A stretch of 64,000 nucleotides of DNA from Oscillospiraceae bacterium (GTDB lineage: Bacteria > Bacillota > Clostridia > Oscillospirales > Ruminococcaceae): positions 1,488,001 through 1,552,000 of the forward strand of contig CP107208.1 of NCBI GenBank assembly GCA_025758045.1. The letters run 5' to 3'. This document shows, in pieces, positions 50,438-60,700 of the stretch (position 1 is the stretch's first letter; each line of letters opens with the position of its first letter). The translations under genes were made by a program, and so were the position numbers. The notes under the pieces were generated by a model that was given only the letters and a program-made list of their open reading frames with translations, was not told the origin of the DNA and searched no databases.

Positions 50438-52126
50438 TCACTCCTCAAAATAGGTGATCTTCAGCAGTTCTTCGGGGGTAGTCACGCCGTCGCGCACCAG
50501 CTGCACGGCGCTCTCCCGCAGGCTGCGCATGCCCTGGGTTTTCCGCGCTGCATCGGTCATTTCTTCAATGCTCGCGCCCTCGGCGATCATGCGGCGCAGC
50601 GCCTTGTTGATGACCACCATCTCGTGGATGGCCACGCGGCCTTTGTAGCCGGTGCCGTTGCACTGGGGGCAGCCGGTGCCGCGGGCGACAAAGGGGATGC
50701 TCGGCCCCAGCAGCTCGGCTTCGGCCTCGGTGACGGGCACTTTCCTGGCGCAGGCGGGGCATACGCGGCGCATCAGGCGCTGGGCCACCACACCGGCCAG
50801 GGAGTTGGCGATCATGTACCGCTCCACGCCCATATCCTCCAAACGGACAATGGACGATAGAGCGTCGTTTGTGTGCAGGGTAGAGAAAACCATGTGGCCG
50901 GTGATGGCCGCACGGACGGAGATGGACGCGGTCTCAGCGTCGCGGGTCTCGCCCACCATGATGACGTCCGGGTCCTGGCGCAGCAGGGCGCGCAGGCCGC
51001 TCTCGAAGGTCAGGCCCGCCACGTTGTTCACCTGGGTCTGGTTGATGCGGTCCAGGTTGCGCTCCACGGGGTCCTCAATGGTGGAAACGTTCACCTGCCG
51101 CTGGGCGACCTCCTGCAGCACCATGTACAGCGTGGTGGTCTTGCCGCTGCCGGTGGGGCCGGTCAGGTAGACGATGCCGTTGGGGCGGTCCAGCAGCGGG
51201 CGGAACCGCTTATAGGTCTCGTCGTCCATGCCAAAGTGGTCGGCGTGTTCAATGTGGGTGTTGGTGGCCAGCAGACGCAGCACGGCTTTTTCGCCAAACA
51301 CGGTGGGCAAAATCGACACACGCACGTTCACGTCCGGCCCGGTCTCCAGCCGGGCGCGGAAATGCCCGTCCTGGGGCACGCGGTGCTCGGCAATGTCCAG
51401 GTTGGACATGATCTTGATACGGGCAATCAAAGACTGGTGCAAAGCACGCTGCAGCGTTACATAATCGATGATAACGCCGTCAATGCGCATGCGCACCTTC
51501 GTTTCGCCCTCGAACGGCTCGATGTGAATATCGGAGGCGCCGGTGGTGGCGGCACGCTGGACCAGGCTGTTCAGCAGGCGGATGATGGGTGCGTCGGTGT
51601 CGCCGCCCTCCTCGGTCATGTCCACGGCGAACTCCTCGCTGCGGGCGGCGGCCATGTCGCTGCTGTTGGCCTTGCTGGCGGCCTTGCGGGCGCGGACCTC
51701 AGCGTAATAATACTGGATGCTGCGGCGCAGGGGCTCCAGCTCTGCCAGCACGATCTCCGGCTCCATGCTGGTCAGCTGGCGGATGTCCTCGATGGCGTAG
51801 TAGTTCAGCGGGTCGTTGGCGGCAATGACCAGGCTGCGGCCGTTGATGGCGATGGGCAGCATGTCGTACTTTTGGGCCAGCTCGCGGGGAACCTTCTCCA
51901 CGGCGGAAATATCCGCGTTGATCTGTGTAAAATCAATCACCCGCAGATGCAGGCGCTGGGCCAGGGCTTCCAGCACCTGGTGCTCGTTGACATAGCCAAG
52001 CTCCTGCAAAGCCTGGCCGACGCGCAGATTCTTATGCTCTTTCTGGTAGGCCAGGGCGGCCTGCAGCTGGTCCCGGGTGATATAGCCAAAGTCGATCAGG
52101 ACATCGCCAAGACGGATGTTGTTCAA
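50438..52126 (-). CDS. pilB: Type IV pilus assembly ATPase
   Basis: 562 residues: an MshEN-type N-terminal domain (RLGDVLIDFGYITRDQLQAALAYQ; related domains bind c-di-GMP in other PilB/MshE). Then the ATPase with GPTGSGKTT, TIEDPVERNL, DPDVIMVGETRD and the tetracysteine zinc site CPAC...CPQC. It drives pilus extension. Starts with TTG at 52126, whose TTGA overlaps the pilO stop; this start alone gives the family N-terminus. Confidence 0.94.
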   Translation of the reverse strand: MNNIRLGDVLIDFGYITRDQLQAALAYQKEHKNLRVGQALQELGYVNEHQVLEALAQRLHLRVIDFTQINADISAVEKVPRELAQKYDMLPIAINGRSLVIAANDPLNYYAIEDIRQLTSMEPEIVLAELEPLRRSIQYYYAEVRARKAASKANSSDMAAARSEEFAVDMTEEGGDTDAPIIRLLNSLVQRAATTGASDIHIEPFEGETKVRMRIDGVIIDYVTLQRALHQSLIARIKIMSNLDIAEHRVPQDGHFRARLETGPDVNVRVSILPTVFGEKAVLRLLATNTHIEHADHFGMDDETYKRFRPLLDRPNGIVYLTGPTGSGKTTTLYMVLQEVAQRQVNVSTIEDPVERNLDRINQTQVNNVAGLTFESGLRALLRQDPDVIMVGETRDAETASISVRAAITGHMVFSTLHTNDALSSIVRLEDMGVERYMIANSLAGVVAQRLMRRVCPACARKVPVTEAEAELLGPSIPFVARGTGCPQCNGTGYKGRVAIHEMVVINKALRRMIAEGASIEEMTDAARKTQGMRSLRESAVQLVRDGVTTPEELLKITYFEE

Positions 52127-52848
52127 GATACCACACTCTCCTTATCGCAGAGGATCACATTCAGCTGTACGGTATAGGTGGCGGTGTTGGTGGTGGCACC
52201 GCTGGCGTTGGTGTAGGCGGCGTGGTCGATCTGCACGCTTTTCAGCTGTACCGAGGGGTACTGCGCGGCCAGGTCGTCCAGCATGGTGTAGAAGCTGCTG
52301 TCGCTGCCGGTGCAGCGGAAAGTGACGGTACACTGTTTAAAATAGTCAGCCTGGGCATAGATGCGGGTCAGCGGCGGGGCCAGTTCCATCAGCACGGTGT
52401 TGGTATCGGCGGTGGCCAGCATGGGGTCGGCGGAGTTAATGTCCGTCGGCGCGGCGGTGTCGTCGGCCTGGGTGCTGGCGGCGTAGCCGGTCAGGCTTTG
52501 GGTGTCAATGGCACTGATGTCCAGCGAGACAGGCCTCAGATCATGCCCCAGCTCTAAATTGGAGACGAGGGTGTCCAGGTCGCTGCTGGAAAGCAGACCG
52601 TAGTAGTTGGCGTTGGCCTGCTGCAAAGCGGCCCAGCTCTCGGTTTTGGCGGCGGCGTTGGTGCCGGCCAGGGCGATGGTCTCCTGCATGGCGATCTGCG
52701 CCTGCTGGGCCTCGGCCAGGCTTGCTGCGGCCTCGTCGCTGGCTTCCAGGGCCGGGGTGAGCATAAATTGTACAAAGAAGAAGATGAAAGCTAACATACC
52801 TACGACATAAAGCAGCAGCTTGTCGCGGGCGGTGATCTCAGTAGTCAT
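52123..52848 (-). CDS. Pilus assembly protein, PilO-like
   Basis: A 241-residue bitopic protein: one N-terminal helix (LLLYVVGMLAFIFFFVQFML), a coiled-coil Ala/Glu/Gln segment, and a ferredoxin-like C-terminal domain with YFKQCTVTFRCTGSDSSFYTMLDDLAAQYPSVQL. That layout and gene order match PilO. It should pair with the PilN-like protein encoded before it to align the pilus motor. AAGGAGG precedes the ATG. Confidence 0.82.
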   Translation of the reverse strand: MTTEITARDKLLLYVVGMLAFIFFFVQFMLTPALEASDEAAASLAEAQQAQIAMQETIALAGTNAAAKTESWAALQQANANYYGLLSSSDLDTLVSNLELGHDLRPVSLDISAIDTQSLTGYAASTQADDTAAPTDINSADPMLATADTNTVLMELAPPLTRIYAQADYFKQCTVTFRCTGSDSSFYTMLDDLAAQYPSVQLKSVQIDHAAYTNASGATTNTATYTVQLNVILCDKESVVS

Positions 52849-52866
52849 GGCGTCCTCCTTACAGGG

Positions 52867-53457
52867 TTATTCCGGTGCGGCCAAGGTGCAGCGCAGGTTC
52901 AGCGCGTACCCGGCGGGCTGGCCCCGGCCGTTGGTGGACTGGTAGCCGGTGTAGTCCACGTCCGAAAAGACGCCGCAGTTTTGCAGCGCCCGCACGTAGG
53001 CGGGGATGTCGATAACGGTATTGGAGGTGGCGTTGAACTGCAGCACCCCGGAGGCGGCGTCGTAGCTGGTGAACTCCACCGTGATGCCGCTGCCGGAACC
53101 TGCCGCGTCGATGCGGTTGAGCAGGCTGCTGGTCAGGTCGGGGTAGCTTGCCAGCAGGCTGGTTACGCTATTGGCGTAGTCAGTCAGGCTGTGGTAAGCG
53201 TCGGCGGCCTGCTGGTCCTGCAGCGATTGCTGGTAGGGCGTAAGGTTTTGTTCATCGGCGCACCAGGCCCGCAGGTCGCGGATATCGGCGCGCATCATGG
53301 CCGTGTGCAGAAACACACCGCCCCAGGCCAGCATGCACCCGGCCACAATGATGGCCCCCGGTGCCGCCTTGCGCAAAAATGCCTTACGGTCGGCATTTTT
53401 GCCCGCCTTAGCGGCCAGCTGGTATTGCAGATAAAAGTTGTTTTGTTTTGTTGCCAT
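52867..53457 (-). CDS. Pilus assembly protein, PilN-like
   Basis: 196 residues: a short cytoplasmic N-terminus (MATKQNNFYLQYQL), a helix at about 32-52, a coiled-coil, and a ferredoxin-like domain (FTSYDAASGVLQFNATSNTVIDIPAYVRALQNCGVFSDVDYTGY). Equivalent to PilN by order and topology. I start at the ATG at 53457 (GAGGTC upstream). The 474-bp stretch to pilM is filled by repeat copy E. Confidence 0.78.
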   Translation of the reverse strand: MATKQNNFYLQYQLAAKAGKNADRKAFLRKAAPGAIIVAGCMLAWGGVFLHTAMMRADIRDLRAWCADEQNLTPYQQSLQDQQAADAYHSLTDYANSVTSLLASYPDLTSSLLNRIDAAGSGSGITVEFTSYDAASGVLQFNATSNTVIDIPAYVRALQNCGVFSDVDYTGYQSTNGRGQPAGYALNLRCTLAAPE

Positions 53458-53505
53458 AAGGATGACCTCTTTTGCTTTATCCTGTGCGCGGTGTGGCAGC
53501 CCTGC

Positions 53506-53760
53506 GAAAGCCGCCACCTTGCGGCGGCTTTCTTTTATAACGGCTTCTTGTCGTTAGACCTTCCTTTTTGTGACCAAAAAGGAAGCGAAAAAGTCCCGCT
53601 GTTGCGAGGCAGCGGACCCCGCCCAAGGGGGCCCGCCCCCTTGGAACCCCAGAGGGGAGGTCGGCCAACGAAAAAGCTAAAAAATGCAGGAGTGCTGCAT
53701 TTTTCTTAACGCTTTTTCATCGCCCTCCATATTGACCCCTTCGGGGCCGAAATTCCTCTA
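53506..53760 (+). repeat. Structured ~255-bp element, copy E
   Basis: P0 GAAAGCCGCC/GGCGGCTTTC; P1 CTTCCTTTTT/AAAAAGGAAG with loop GTGACC; P3 CCAAGGGGG/CCCCCTTGG; outer P4 CGAAAAAGC/GCTTTTTC; inner P4 AAAATGCAG/CTGCATTTT with loop GAGTG; P5 GACCCCTTCGGGGCC. It lies within the pil operon, antisense to it, between pilM and pilN. 53761-53931 adds a second degraded P1-like hairpin (TTCCTTTTGGG...AAAAGGAAC); no gene. Confidence 0.86.
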
Positions 53761-53931
53761 TGATTTGTAGAGTAGATGGCCCCCTCTGTGCGGGGCCTCC
53801 CGCGCTATCGGAAGTAGCGGGGACCTTTTCGGTTCCTTTTGGGTCTTCAAAAGGAACACAGAAAAGCCAAATGCCGTTTAGACGAGTGAAGCGCCGCAGG
53901 GTGGCGGCTTCCGCTGAACGCGAACAAAAAA

Positions 53932-54825
53932 TCAACGACCAATCAAATTGCCGGCCGCTAAAGCAATATCCGCCAGCCGGATGCCTTCCGGCAGCTTGAT
54001 ATTTTCCGTCTCCGGGTAGGCGGCGACCTCCAACTGCAAAGCCCGGCAAGCCGGCGTACAGACAGCCAAGTCAGCGGCGGTGCTGCCGCCGAAAAAAACG
54101 GCCTTAATGGGGTGCTCGCTCTTGGCAGCGGTCTGGAACTGGATCAAACCGGAAAGCTTCTGCCCGATCTCGGTGCCCGAAGCCTCGGTCCCGCGGGGAT
54201 TGAACAACCGGCTGCGGGTGGAGTATTTGTACTGCCCCTTTTCGTACAGCCCTGCAATCAGCGAATCACCGTCAAATTGCAGCACTACAAAGCTCTTGCC
54301 GGCAAGCTCCGGGGTGGCGCGCACCAGCTTGATCTGCCCGGCCAGCGCCAGGTCGATGCTGTACAGCTTCAGCCCGCAGGCTGCGGCCAGGTTGATGTAA
54401 GTTTCGATCACCGCGCTCTCCACGCGGGTGGCCAGCACCGTGTCGGCCTTGGTCTTTTTGTCGGTGGAAAGCAGCATGTAGTCGTCCAGCGGGGCGGTCA
54501 CGTCGGCGCCGCCGGTGGAAAACTCCCGCGTCAGCACGGCCGCGCGCTTCTTTTCACTCATGCGGGGCAGGGTCAGCACCCGGTGGTTGAACTGGCTGCC
54601 GCCCACCGCCAGCGCCACACGCTGGGTGGGCAGCTCGTTGGCGGCAAAAAAGCCTTGCAGCGCAGCGGTCAGCTCGGCCTCGTTGGTGATGATGCCGTTG
54701 ATCAGGCAGCCCTCCGGCAGTTCGGTCTGGCAGGCCGCCGTGATTTTGGCCCCATTCGCCGTCGGTGAGCCCACCGCCGCATACACGGTACTGTTGCAAA
54801 GATAAAGTGAGGTTAAAACGGGCAT
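53932..54825 (-). CDS. Pilus assembly protein, PilM-like
   Basis: A 297-residue actin-like (FtsA/PilM fold) cytoplasmic protein: VLTSLYLCNSTVYAAVG, VALAVGGSQFNHRVLTLPRM, KLYSIDLALAGQIKLVRA, SFVVLQFDGDSLIAGLYEKGQ and VFFGGSTAADL. PilM links the inner-membrane PilN/PilO complex to the motor. ATG at 54825 has AAGGAG ten bases upstream; the open frame continuing to 54948 covers repeat sequence. Confidence 0.82.
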   Translation of the reverse strand: MPVLTSLYLCNSTVYAAVGSPTANGAKITAACQTELPEGCLINGIITNEAELTAALQGFFAANELPTQRVALAVGGSQFNHRVLTLPRMSEKKRAAVLTREFSTGGADVTAPLDDYMLLSTDKKTKADTVLATRVESAVIETYINLAAACGLKLYSIDLALAGQIKLVRATPELAGKSFVVLQFDGDSLIAGLYEKGQYKYSTRSRLFNPRGTEASGTEIGQKLSGLIQFQTAAKSEHPIKAVFFGGSTAADLAVCTPACRALQLEVAAYPETENIKLPEGIRLADIALAAGNLIGR

Positions 54826-54879
54826 AGATGCGATCTCCTTTTTAGAAGATTTTGTGTGAGGAAAAGTGCAGGCTTCGGG

Positions 54880-54945
54880 GCCACCCCTCACCCGCTGCGC
54901 GTAAGCGGTGTCACCGTTAGGTGACTGAGGGGTGGCTACTTTAGC
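54880..54945. repeat. CCACCCCTCACC-type hairpin between pilC and pilM
   Basis: GCCACCCCTCACC ... GGTGACTGAGGGGTGGC is a long imperfect hairpin related to 13515-13672 and 24606-24655. Confidence 0.65.
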
Positions 54946-54975
54946 CACATCCTAAACATCAATGAAAACACAACA

Positions 54976-56187
54976 TCAATACGTCGAACTCGACTGCCCG
55001 ATCGTGCCGTAGGACTGGTAGATGGGCAGGATGACGGCGACCACCACGAACGCCACGATGAGGCCCATGATGACGATCATGATGGGCTCCAGCAGCGTTA
55101 CCAGCCGCTTGGTGGCGACCTCCGCCTCAAAGTCCAGCGTCTCGCTGATGGTGGCCAGCAGCTCGTCCAGCTTGCCGGTCTCCTCGCCCACGGCGATGGA
55201 GGAGGACATCGACTGCTCGAAGCCGTCCACCAGTGCCAGCGATTCCGACAGGCTGTTGCCGGCGCGGACCTTGTCCAGCACCTCATCAAACTGGCTGATG
55301 ATCCAGCGGTTGCCCACGGCGTCGCGGCTGGCAATCAACGTAGCTACGATGGGAACACCGCTGGAATACAGGTTGGACAGCGTGCGGGCGAAGCGGGCCG
55401 TGCAGATCTTCTGGTTCAGCTTGCCGATGACGGGCGCGTGCAGCTGCATGCGGTCCCACTGGCGGCGCACGGCGGGCTGGGCCAGCGCGATGCGGCCGCC
55501 CACCACCCAAAAGGCTGCGACCAAAATGATAAGCACCCAGTTGGCCGAAACAAAGTCCGATACAGCAAACAAAATTACCGTGGGCAGCGGCAGAGAATCC
55601 ATCTGCTCAAACATGGGCATGAACTGGGGCACCACAAAGCCCATCAAAATAGCGATAACACCCACGATCATGACCGACAGGATGATAGGGTACATCAAAC
55701 TGTTGCCCACCTGCTGGTTGACCTTGTGCTCGCGGTCGTAGTAGCGGCCCATGCGCAAAAAGCTGGCGTCGATGCTGCCGGTGCCCTCGGCGCTGCGGGT
55801 CATGGCGATGAGCAGCTCCGGGAAAGCAGGCGCACACTGGTGCATCGCGTCGGAAAGCGGCACGCCCTTGCGCAGCTCTTTTAATAAGGTGTTGTACAGC
55901 AGCCTGGTGCGGGCGTTCAGGCCGCGCTCGTCCGCCATGATGCGAAACGCGCGCACCAGCGGCACGCCCGCCGAAAGCAGTGTGCCCAGGCCGCGGCAAA
56001 ACTCCGCCAGCTCCGGCGTTTTCAGCGGGCGGTAGACGCTGGCATTGGTGCCGACCTCTTTGGCGTCGGTCATGTACAGGTCTTGCTCCCGCAGGGTGAT
56101 GTACAGCGCTTCGGCGCTGGCGGCCTCGGTGACACCGTGCAGTGTCTTGCCCGAAAGCGCCGTGGCTGTGTAGCGGTAACGCGGCAT
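54976..56187 (-). CDS. pilC: Type IV pilus inner-membrane platform protein
   Basis: 403 residues of the GspF/PilC family with two repeated T2SSF domains: FCRGLGTLLSAGVPLVRAFRIM and FARTLSNLYSSGVPIVATL. Three membrane helices, the last being MIVIMGLIVAFVVVAVILPIY, and EETGKLDELL. It couples PilB/PilT to the growing pilus. GGAGG precedes the ATG. Confidence 0.95.
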   Translation of the reverse strand: MPRYRYTATALSGKTLHGVTEAASAEALYITLREQDLYMTDAKEVGTNASVYRPLKTPELAEFCRGLGTLLSAGVPLVRAFRIMADERGLNARTRLLYNTLLKELRKGVPLSDAMHQCAPAFPELLIAMTRSAEGTGSIDASFLRMGRYYDREHKVNQQVGNSLMYPIILSVMIVGVIAILMGFVVPQFMPMFEQMDSLPLPTVILFAVSDFVSANWVLIILVAAFWVVGGRIALAQPAVRRQWDRMQLHAPVIGKLNQKICTARFARTLSNLYSSGVPIVATLIASRDAVGNRWIISQFDEVLDKVRAGNSLSESLALVDGFEQSMSSSIAVGEETGKLDELLATISETLDFEAEVATKRLVTLLEPIMIVIMGLIVAFVVVAVILPIYQSYGTIGQSSSTY

Positions 56188-56215
56188 GGAAAACCTCCGA
56201 AATTACGATGAAACG

Positions 56216-57010
56216 TTATAAGAACCGGCAGTACCATGCAAGCACGGGATCGCCGAAAAGCAGCGCCAGCACAATGCCGACGCAGAGGAATGGTCCAAAT
56301 GCGAAGTGGTCTTTTTTGTCGGCCTTGCGGGCGGCCAGCAGATACATGCCGTAAAACCCGCCGCCCAAAATGCCAAAAAACATCGCCAACAGGGTATGCT
56401 GCCAGCCCAAAAACAGCCCGGCAGCGGCCATTAACTTGATGTCCCCGCCGCCGAACGCGCCGGGGATCGCCAGGCAGAGCAGCAGCATCGGCACGCTGAT
56501 GCACACCATACCGATGAGCGCCCCGGCCCACCGGGCAGGGGAGAGCAGCAGGTTGAGCACCGCCAGCACGGCCACCGCGGCGTTGAGCCGGTTGGGGATA
56601 AGCTGGGTCTCGGCATCGATCAGCGCGATGCTGAGCAGCACGCCGCAGAGCGCCAGGGCCAGAAGCCCCTGCCACCGCATGCCGAACAGCCCCTCGCCCA
56701 GCGTGTAGGCCGTGCCGAACCGCCAACGGCAGCCCAGCGCCAGCACGCCGCCCAGCAGCTCCACCAACAGGTAGCGCACCGGGATGGGTGCCCTGCAGTG
56801 GCGGCACCGCCCGCGCAGGAATAGCCAGCTGAACACCGGGACCAGATCCCCGGCGGTGAGCGCAGCCCCGCATTGCGGGCAAAAACTGCGGCCGGTCAAC
56901 GGATTTTTACCCCGGGGCAGCCGCCAGGCCACGACGTTCATAAAGCTGAACAGCGCGGCCCCCAGCAAAAACGCGATGAGCCCCAGCAGACCTTCCACCA
57001 GCAGCATCAC
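56216..57010 (-). CDS. pilD: Prepilin peptidase/N-methyltransferase
   Basis: A 264-residue membrane aspartyl protease that cuts prepilin leaders after Gly and methylates the new Phe. The zinc-binding CPQC...CRHC loop is intact. Catalytic Asp residues are in LIDAETQLIPN and GGGDIKLMAAAGL. About seven membrane helices. Its ATG overlaps the stop of the upstream gene (ATGA). The giant prepilin-like protein on the other strand is its obvious substrate. Confidence 0.96.
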   Translation of the reverse strand: MMLLVEGLLGLIAFLLGAALFSFMNVVAWRLPRGKNPLTGRSFCPQCGAALTAGDLVPVFSWLFLRGRCRHCRAPIPVRYLLVELLGGVLALGCRWRFGTAYTLGEGLFGMRWQGLLALALCGVLLSIALIDAETQLIPNRLNAAVAVLAVLNLLLSPARWAGALIGMVCISVPMLLLCLAIPGAFGGGDIKLMAAAGLFLGWQHTLLAMFFGILGGGFYGMYLLAARKADKKDHFAFGPFLCVGIVLALLFGDPVLAWYCRFL

Positions 57011-57474
57011 GCGCCCTCCGATCTGTCAAAGCGGATGCGCTGCTCGGCCCGCCAGACAGTATAGCCGGTCTCGGCGTCATACAGCGCGCGCATGTCGCCC
57101 TCGGCGTAGAGCAGCTGCTCCACGGTGTAGCCGTCCTCGCTGATCTGCAGCAGAGTCACAGTGCCGGGCAGAGCGCCCAGGGTCTCGATTTGTCCGGCGA
57201 TGCCCTCAGCGAAGCCATCGTGGGTGGACTGGTCGGCAAACGGCGTACCGGTAGAGTAGCATTGGGCCGACACGGCGCGGGCGGCCAGCTGGGCGGCCTT
57301 GACCTGGGTCAGCGCGGCGCGGGCCTTGCCCTGGCGGTCCAGCTGGGTATAGCCGGCCAGGCAGACAAAGACCAGCGCGGCGGCGCAAAACGCAAGCAGC
57401 AGCTTTTCCGCCATCGAGAGCGGCGGAGCATCCTGGAAACCCCGGACTTTCGCGCCGATACGATCAGACAGCAT
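57007..57474 (-). CDS. Pilus-locus membrane protein, 155 aa
   Basis: First gene of the pil operon. One hydrophobic helix (about 23-43, MAEKLLLAFCAAALVFVCLAGY) is followed by an amphipathic helix (AALTQVKAAQLAARAVSAQCY) and a beta-rich end (GTVTLLQISEDGYTVEQLLYAEGDMRALYD). The layout is pilin-like, but the G/F-xxx-E prepilin cleavage motif is absent. Perhaps a minor-pilin-like assembly factor. ATG at 57474 follows GGAAGGGGGG. Confidence 0.7.
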   Translation of the reverse strand: MLSDRIGAKVRGFQDAPPLSMAEKLLLAFCAAALVFVCLAGYTQLDRQGKARAALTQVKAAQLAARAVSAQCYSTGTPFADQSTHDGFAEGIAGQIETLGALPGTVTLLQISEDGYTVEQLLYAEGDMRALYDAETGYTVWRAEQRIRFDRSEGA

Positions 57475-57516
57475 CCCGCCGCCCCCCTTCCGTTGGATTT
57501 TTTTTATACAGACTAA

Positions 57517-57545
57517 AGTATACTGTACCTTGCGACAATATGCAA
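57517..57545 (-). promoter_or_regulatory. Promoter of the pil operon
   Basis: Minus strand: -35 TTGCAT (57540-57545), 17-bp spacer, -10 TATACT (57517-57522). Confidence 0.75.
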
Positions 57546-57664
57546 GGCGATTCGACAAATTTTATGTTATATAAGAACGGAATTCTTTGGCCGGCGGCAA
57601 GGGGCAGCCACCACAAAAACCTACAATTAGTGCCCGCTGCCAAGGCAAACTACCATATTTCCTC

Positions 57665-57693
57665 TTGCAACTTGCAAACTGTTATACTATAAT
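57665..57693 (+). promoter_or_regulatory. Promoter of the giant prepilin gene
   Basis: -35 TTGCAA (57665-57670), 17-bp spacer, -10 TATAAT (57688-57693), giving a leader of about 60 nt. Divergent from the pil operon promoter 120 bp away. Confidence 0.78.
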
Positions 57694-57759
57694 GAACCTA
57701 CTTATATTGGAAAATCTGTCGATTTTCGTCGACCGCCCGGATATAAACGAGGTACACTT

Positions 57760-60700
57760 GTGCTGCCTATTATAAAGGAAATCAAACAAAAACTGCGCAC
57801 CGCCCGGGGCTTCACGATGGTGGAGCTGATGGTCGTGCTGCTCATTCTTGGCATCCTGGCTGCCCTGGCGGGCACCGGGCTGATCGCCTATGTCCGCCTG
57901 GCCCGGTTTGAACGTAACGAATCCGGCGCCCGCACCGTGTTCCAGACCGCCCAGATCGCCCTGACCCGCAAGGATACCAGCGGCGATATGGATACATTTT
58001 TGACGGAGCTGCGCGAAGTCGGCACGCTGGGCGACCACTTCAGCGCTGATGGATTGAGCGAACAGTTCGGTGACGGAGCCGCGGAAAAAGCCAATGCCTT
58101 CAACAGCCAGATCTACGCGTTGTACTATGATAAGGCGAACCCCGACAGCGACGCCAGCAGGATGGTGCGCGGCCTGTTGGACCCCTACGTCTACGATGAG
58201 TCGCTTTTCAACGCGTCCATTGTGGTGGAGGTGGACAGCCTGACCGGGCAGGTCTACTCCGCTTTTTACGATACAGCGTCCGATAAGCTGCGCTTTGCCT
58301 CGGATGACGGTGCCGACGGCGCGATGCTTATTGACGACCGCAGCTACGGCCACCGCCGCGGTGATTCGCTGGTGGGCTACTACTCGGCCGAGGACACCGT
58401 CAACGTGGTGGCCCTGAGCCAGACCCGCTTGAAAGTCAAAAACCCGCAGCTCATCAACAACGAGACCCTGACCTTAAACTGGAGCGGCAACAGCAAAAAC
58501 GGCGACATCGACACCATTCATGACGCTGAATTCTACGATGCAACGACCAATGAGCCCCTCTTTAAGCTGGAGATCGAGTGGAGCCGCGTCCTTGCCGACC
58601 CCACCCACAACAACGCCCAGATCAAGGTGTACCGGCCCAACGCTGATGGAAACGGCTGGAGCGAAACGTACCAGGACTACACCTTCCCCCTCAGCTACAG
58701 CAAGGGCCGCTTTATCCTGACGCTGGACGCCATGTGCGATGCCAACCTGCTGCGCGCCGCCGAAAATGACGGTGCCGACCTGAGCTCCACCAAGACCACC
58801 CTGTTCAGCATTACACGCCTGACGGACAATGTTCCCAAAGATGTTTACGTTAAGATGAAAGCACGTCCTAACGCGAACTTTCAGGATCTTTATACCGAAA
58901 GCAAACCGCAGCAGTCCAATACCGAAAATACATTGTTTGCCGCAGGCAGCAATGCAAGCGGCGGCACGTTGAAATACTTCCGCCACCTGTACAACCTGCG
59001 CTGGGTAAATAGCGGCGAATATGCCTTTACGGGTAAAAACACCGCCCTGGATTGGACCGACGGCGGCGTCACCGTCTACTGCTCGCCCGAGAAGAAGAAC
59101 GCGGAGCCTGTGGCCAAGGTGCCCAGCCGCACCGGCGAGATCGTGGCCTGGCCCACCATCCCCGCCATCGGCAAGGACGTCACCCTCAACGGCAGCACCG
59201 GCGGCAGCGGGCAAGTGATCATCAGCAACCTGCAATTGCGGGGCAGTTCTATCGCTGCCGTGGAGCGGAAATATGCCGGAGAAGCTGCCTACAAGGCCCG
59301 CGACCACTACCTAGGCCTGGTGGGTGAAAACAACGGTACACTGAAAAATATCACCCTGCGCGACCCCGATGTGCAGATCAACGCCGAGGTCAGATCCGCA
59401 GGCGAGCAAAACGCCGACACCGCCATGGCGATGGATGCCAACGGCACCCAATACCTGCAGGCCCTGGCCGATATCGACCCCGACTACCGCACCGAGATCT
59501 GGTCGGTGGGCGCACTGGCGGGCGTGGACACCGGCAGCCTGACCAACTGCACCGTCGACCGCAGCAGCCGCCGCGGCGCTGAGGCCAAGGTCACCGCTGT
59601 GCTGACCTTCAGCAGCAAGACCACCGGCGTAAACCGGGTGGACGGCACCTCGTACAAAGACGAACCCCACGGCATCGGCGGGCTCGTCGGCTTTGCCATG
59701 CCCAAAACCGGCGCCAAACTCACCGGCCTGACGCTGGACCAGAACGTCACCGTGGCGGGCATCTTCCAGGATGAGGACGCCGCCAACAACAGCGGTGCGG
59801 ATACCGGCACCAGCGCCGATACAGCAGAAAAAGAACGCTATAACGCCATCGCCAACGAAAACGAGAGCCAGACCCTCTGGCGCGCCGTGGGCGTGGGCGG
59901 CGTGGCCGGTGTACTGGACGCCACCAACCTGACCGGCACCCGGAACGCCGAAAACCTCAAGGACATCACCAACAAGTCCACCGTGGTGGGCAATGCCTTC
60001 GTGGGCGGCATCACGGGCAACCTGTACTCCACCACCGAGAACGACAGCGCCAACACCCTGACCGGCCTGGCCAACCAGGGCACCGTGCTGGCCGGGGCCA
60101 ACTACCAGGGCAGTACCGCAGGCCAAAGCCGCGTGCTGGGCCAGTTCTTCGGCGGCATTGCGGGCTATGCGCGCAGCCTTGTACTGGATGAGTGCCACAG
60201 CGCCACCCGCAGCGGCCTGAGTGAGACGACCCTGACCAACCTTGTGCAGGCGGGCTATAACGCCGACGGTACGTTGAACGAGAACAGCCCCCTCAAGGGC
60301 GACTTTGTCGGCGGCCTGGTGGGCTTTGGCCGCGATGTCCAGATGACCAACTGCTACACCGAGTCCGGGTATGTGCTGGGCCGCAGCTTCGTGGGCGGCT
60401 TTGTCGGCGGTTTTGTGGGCAGCAACCTGTACACCAGAGGCGGCACCAACAACAGCTATGTGTTCGGCAACCGTTACGTGGGCGGTATCGTCTCGGTCAA
60501 CGGCCTGAACAGCACCATCGAAAACATGACCAACAAGGGCCTGGTGGCAGGCCTGGGCGCCAATGCGGCCTACGTGGGCGGCATTGCGGGCGTCAACGAT
60601 GCTGCCTGGGGCAAGCAGGACAGCGCGGCCCTCGCCAAAAACGAGACCGCCAAACTGGTGGACAGCGTCAACAGTATGTCTACTGTTGAGGTAACGGATA

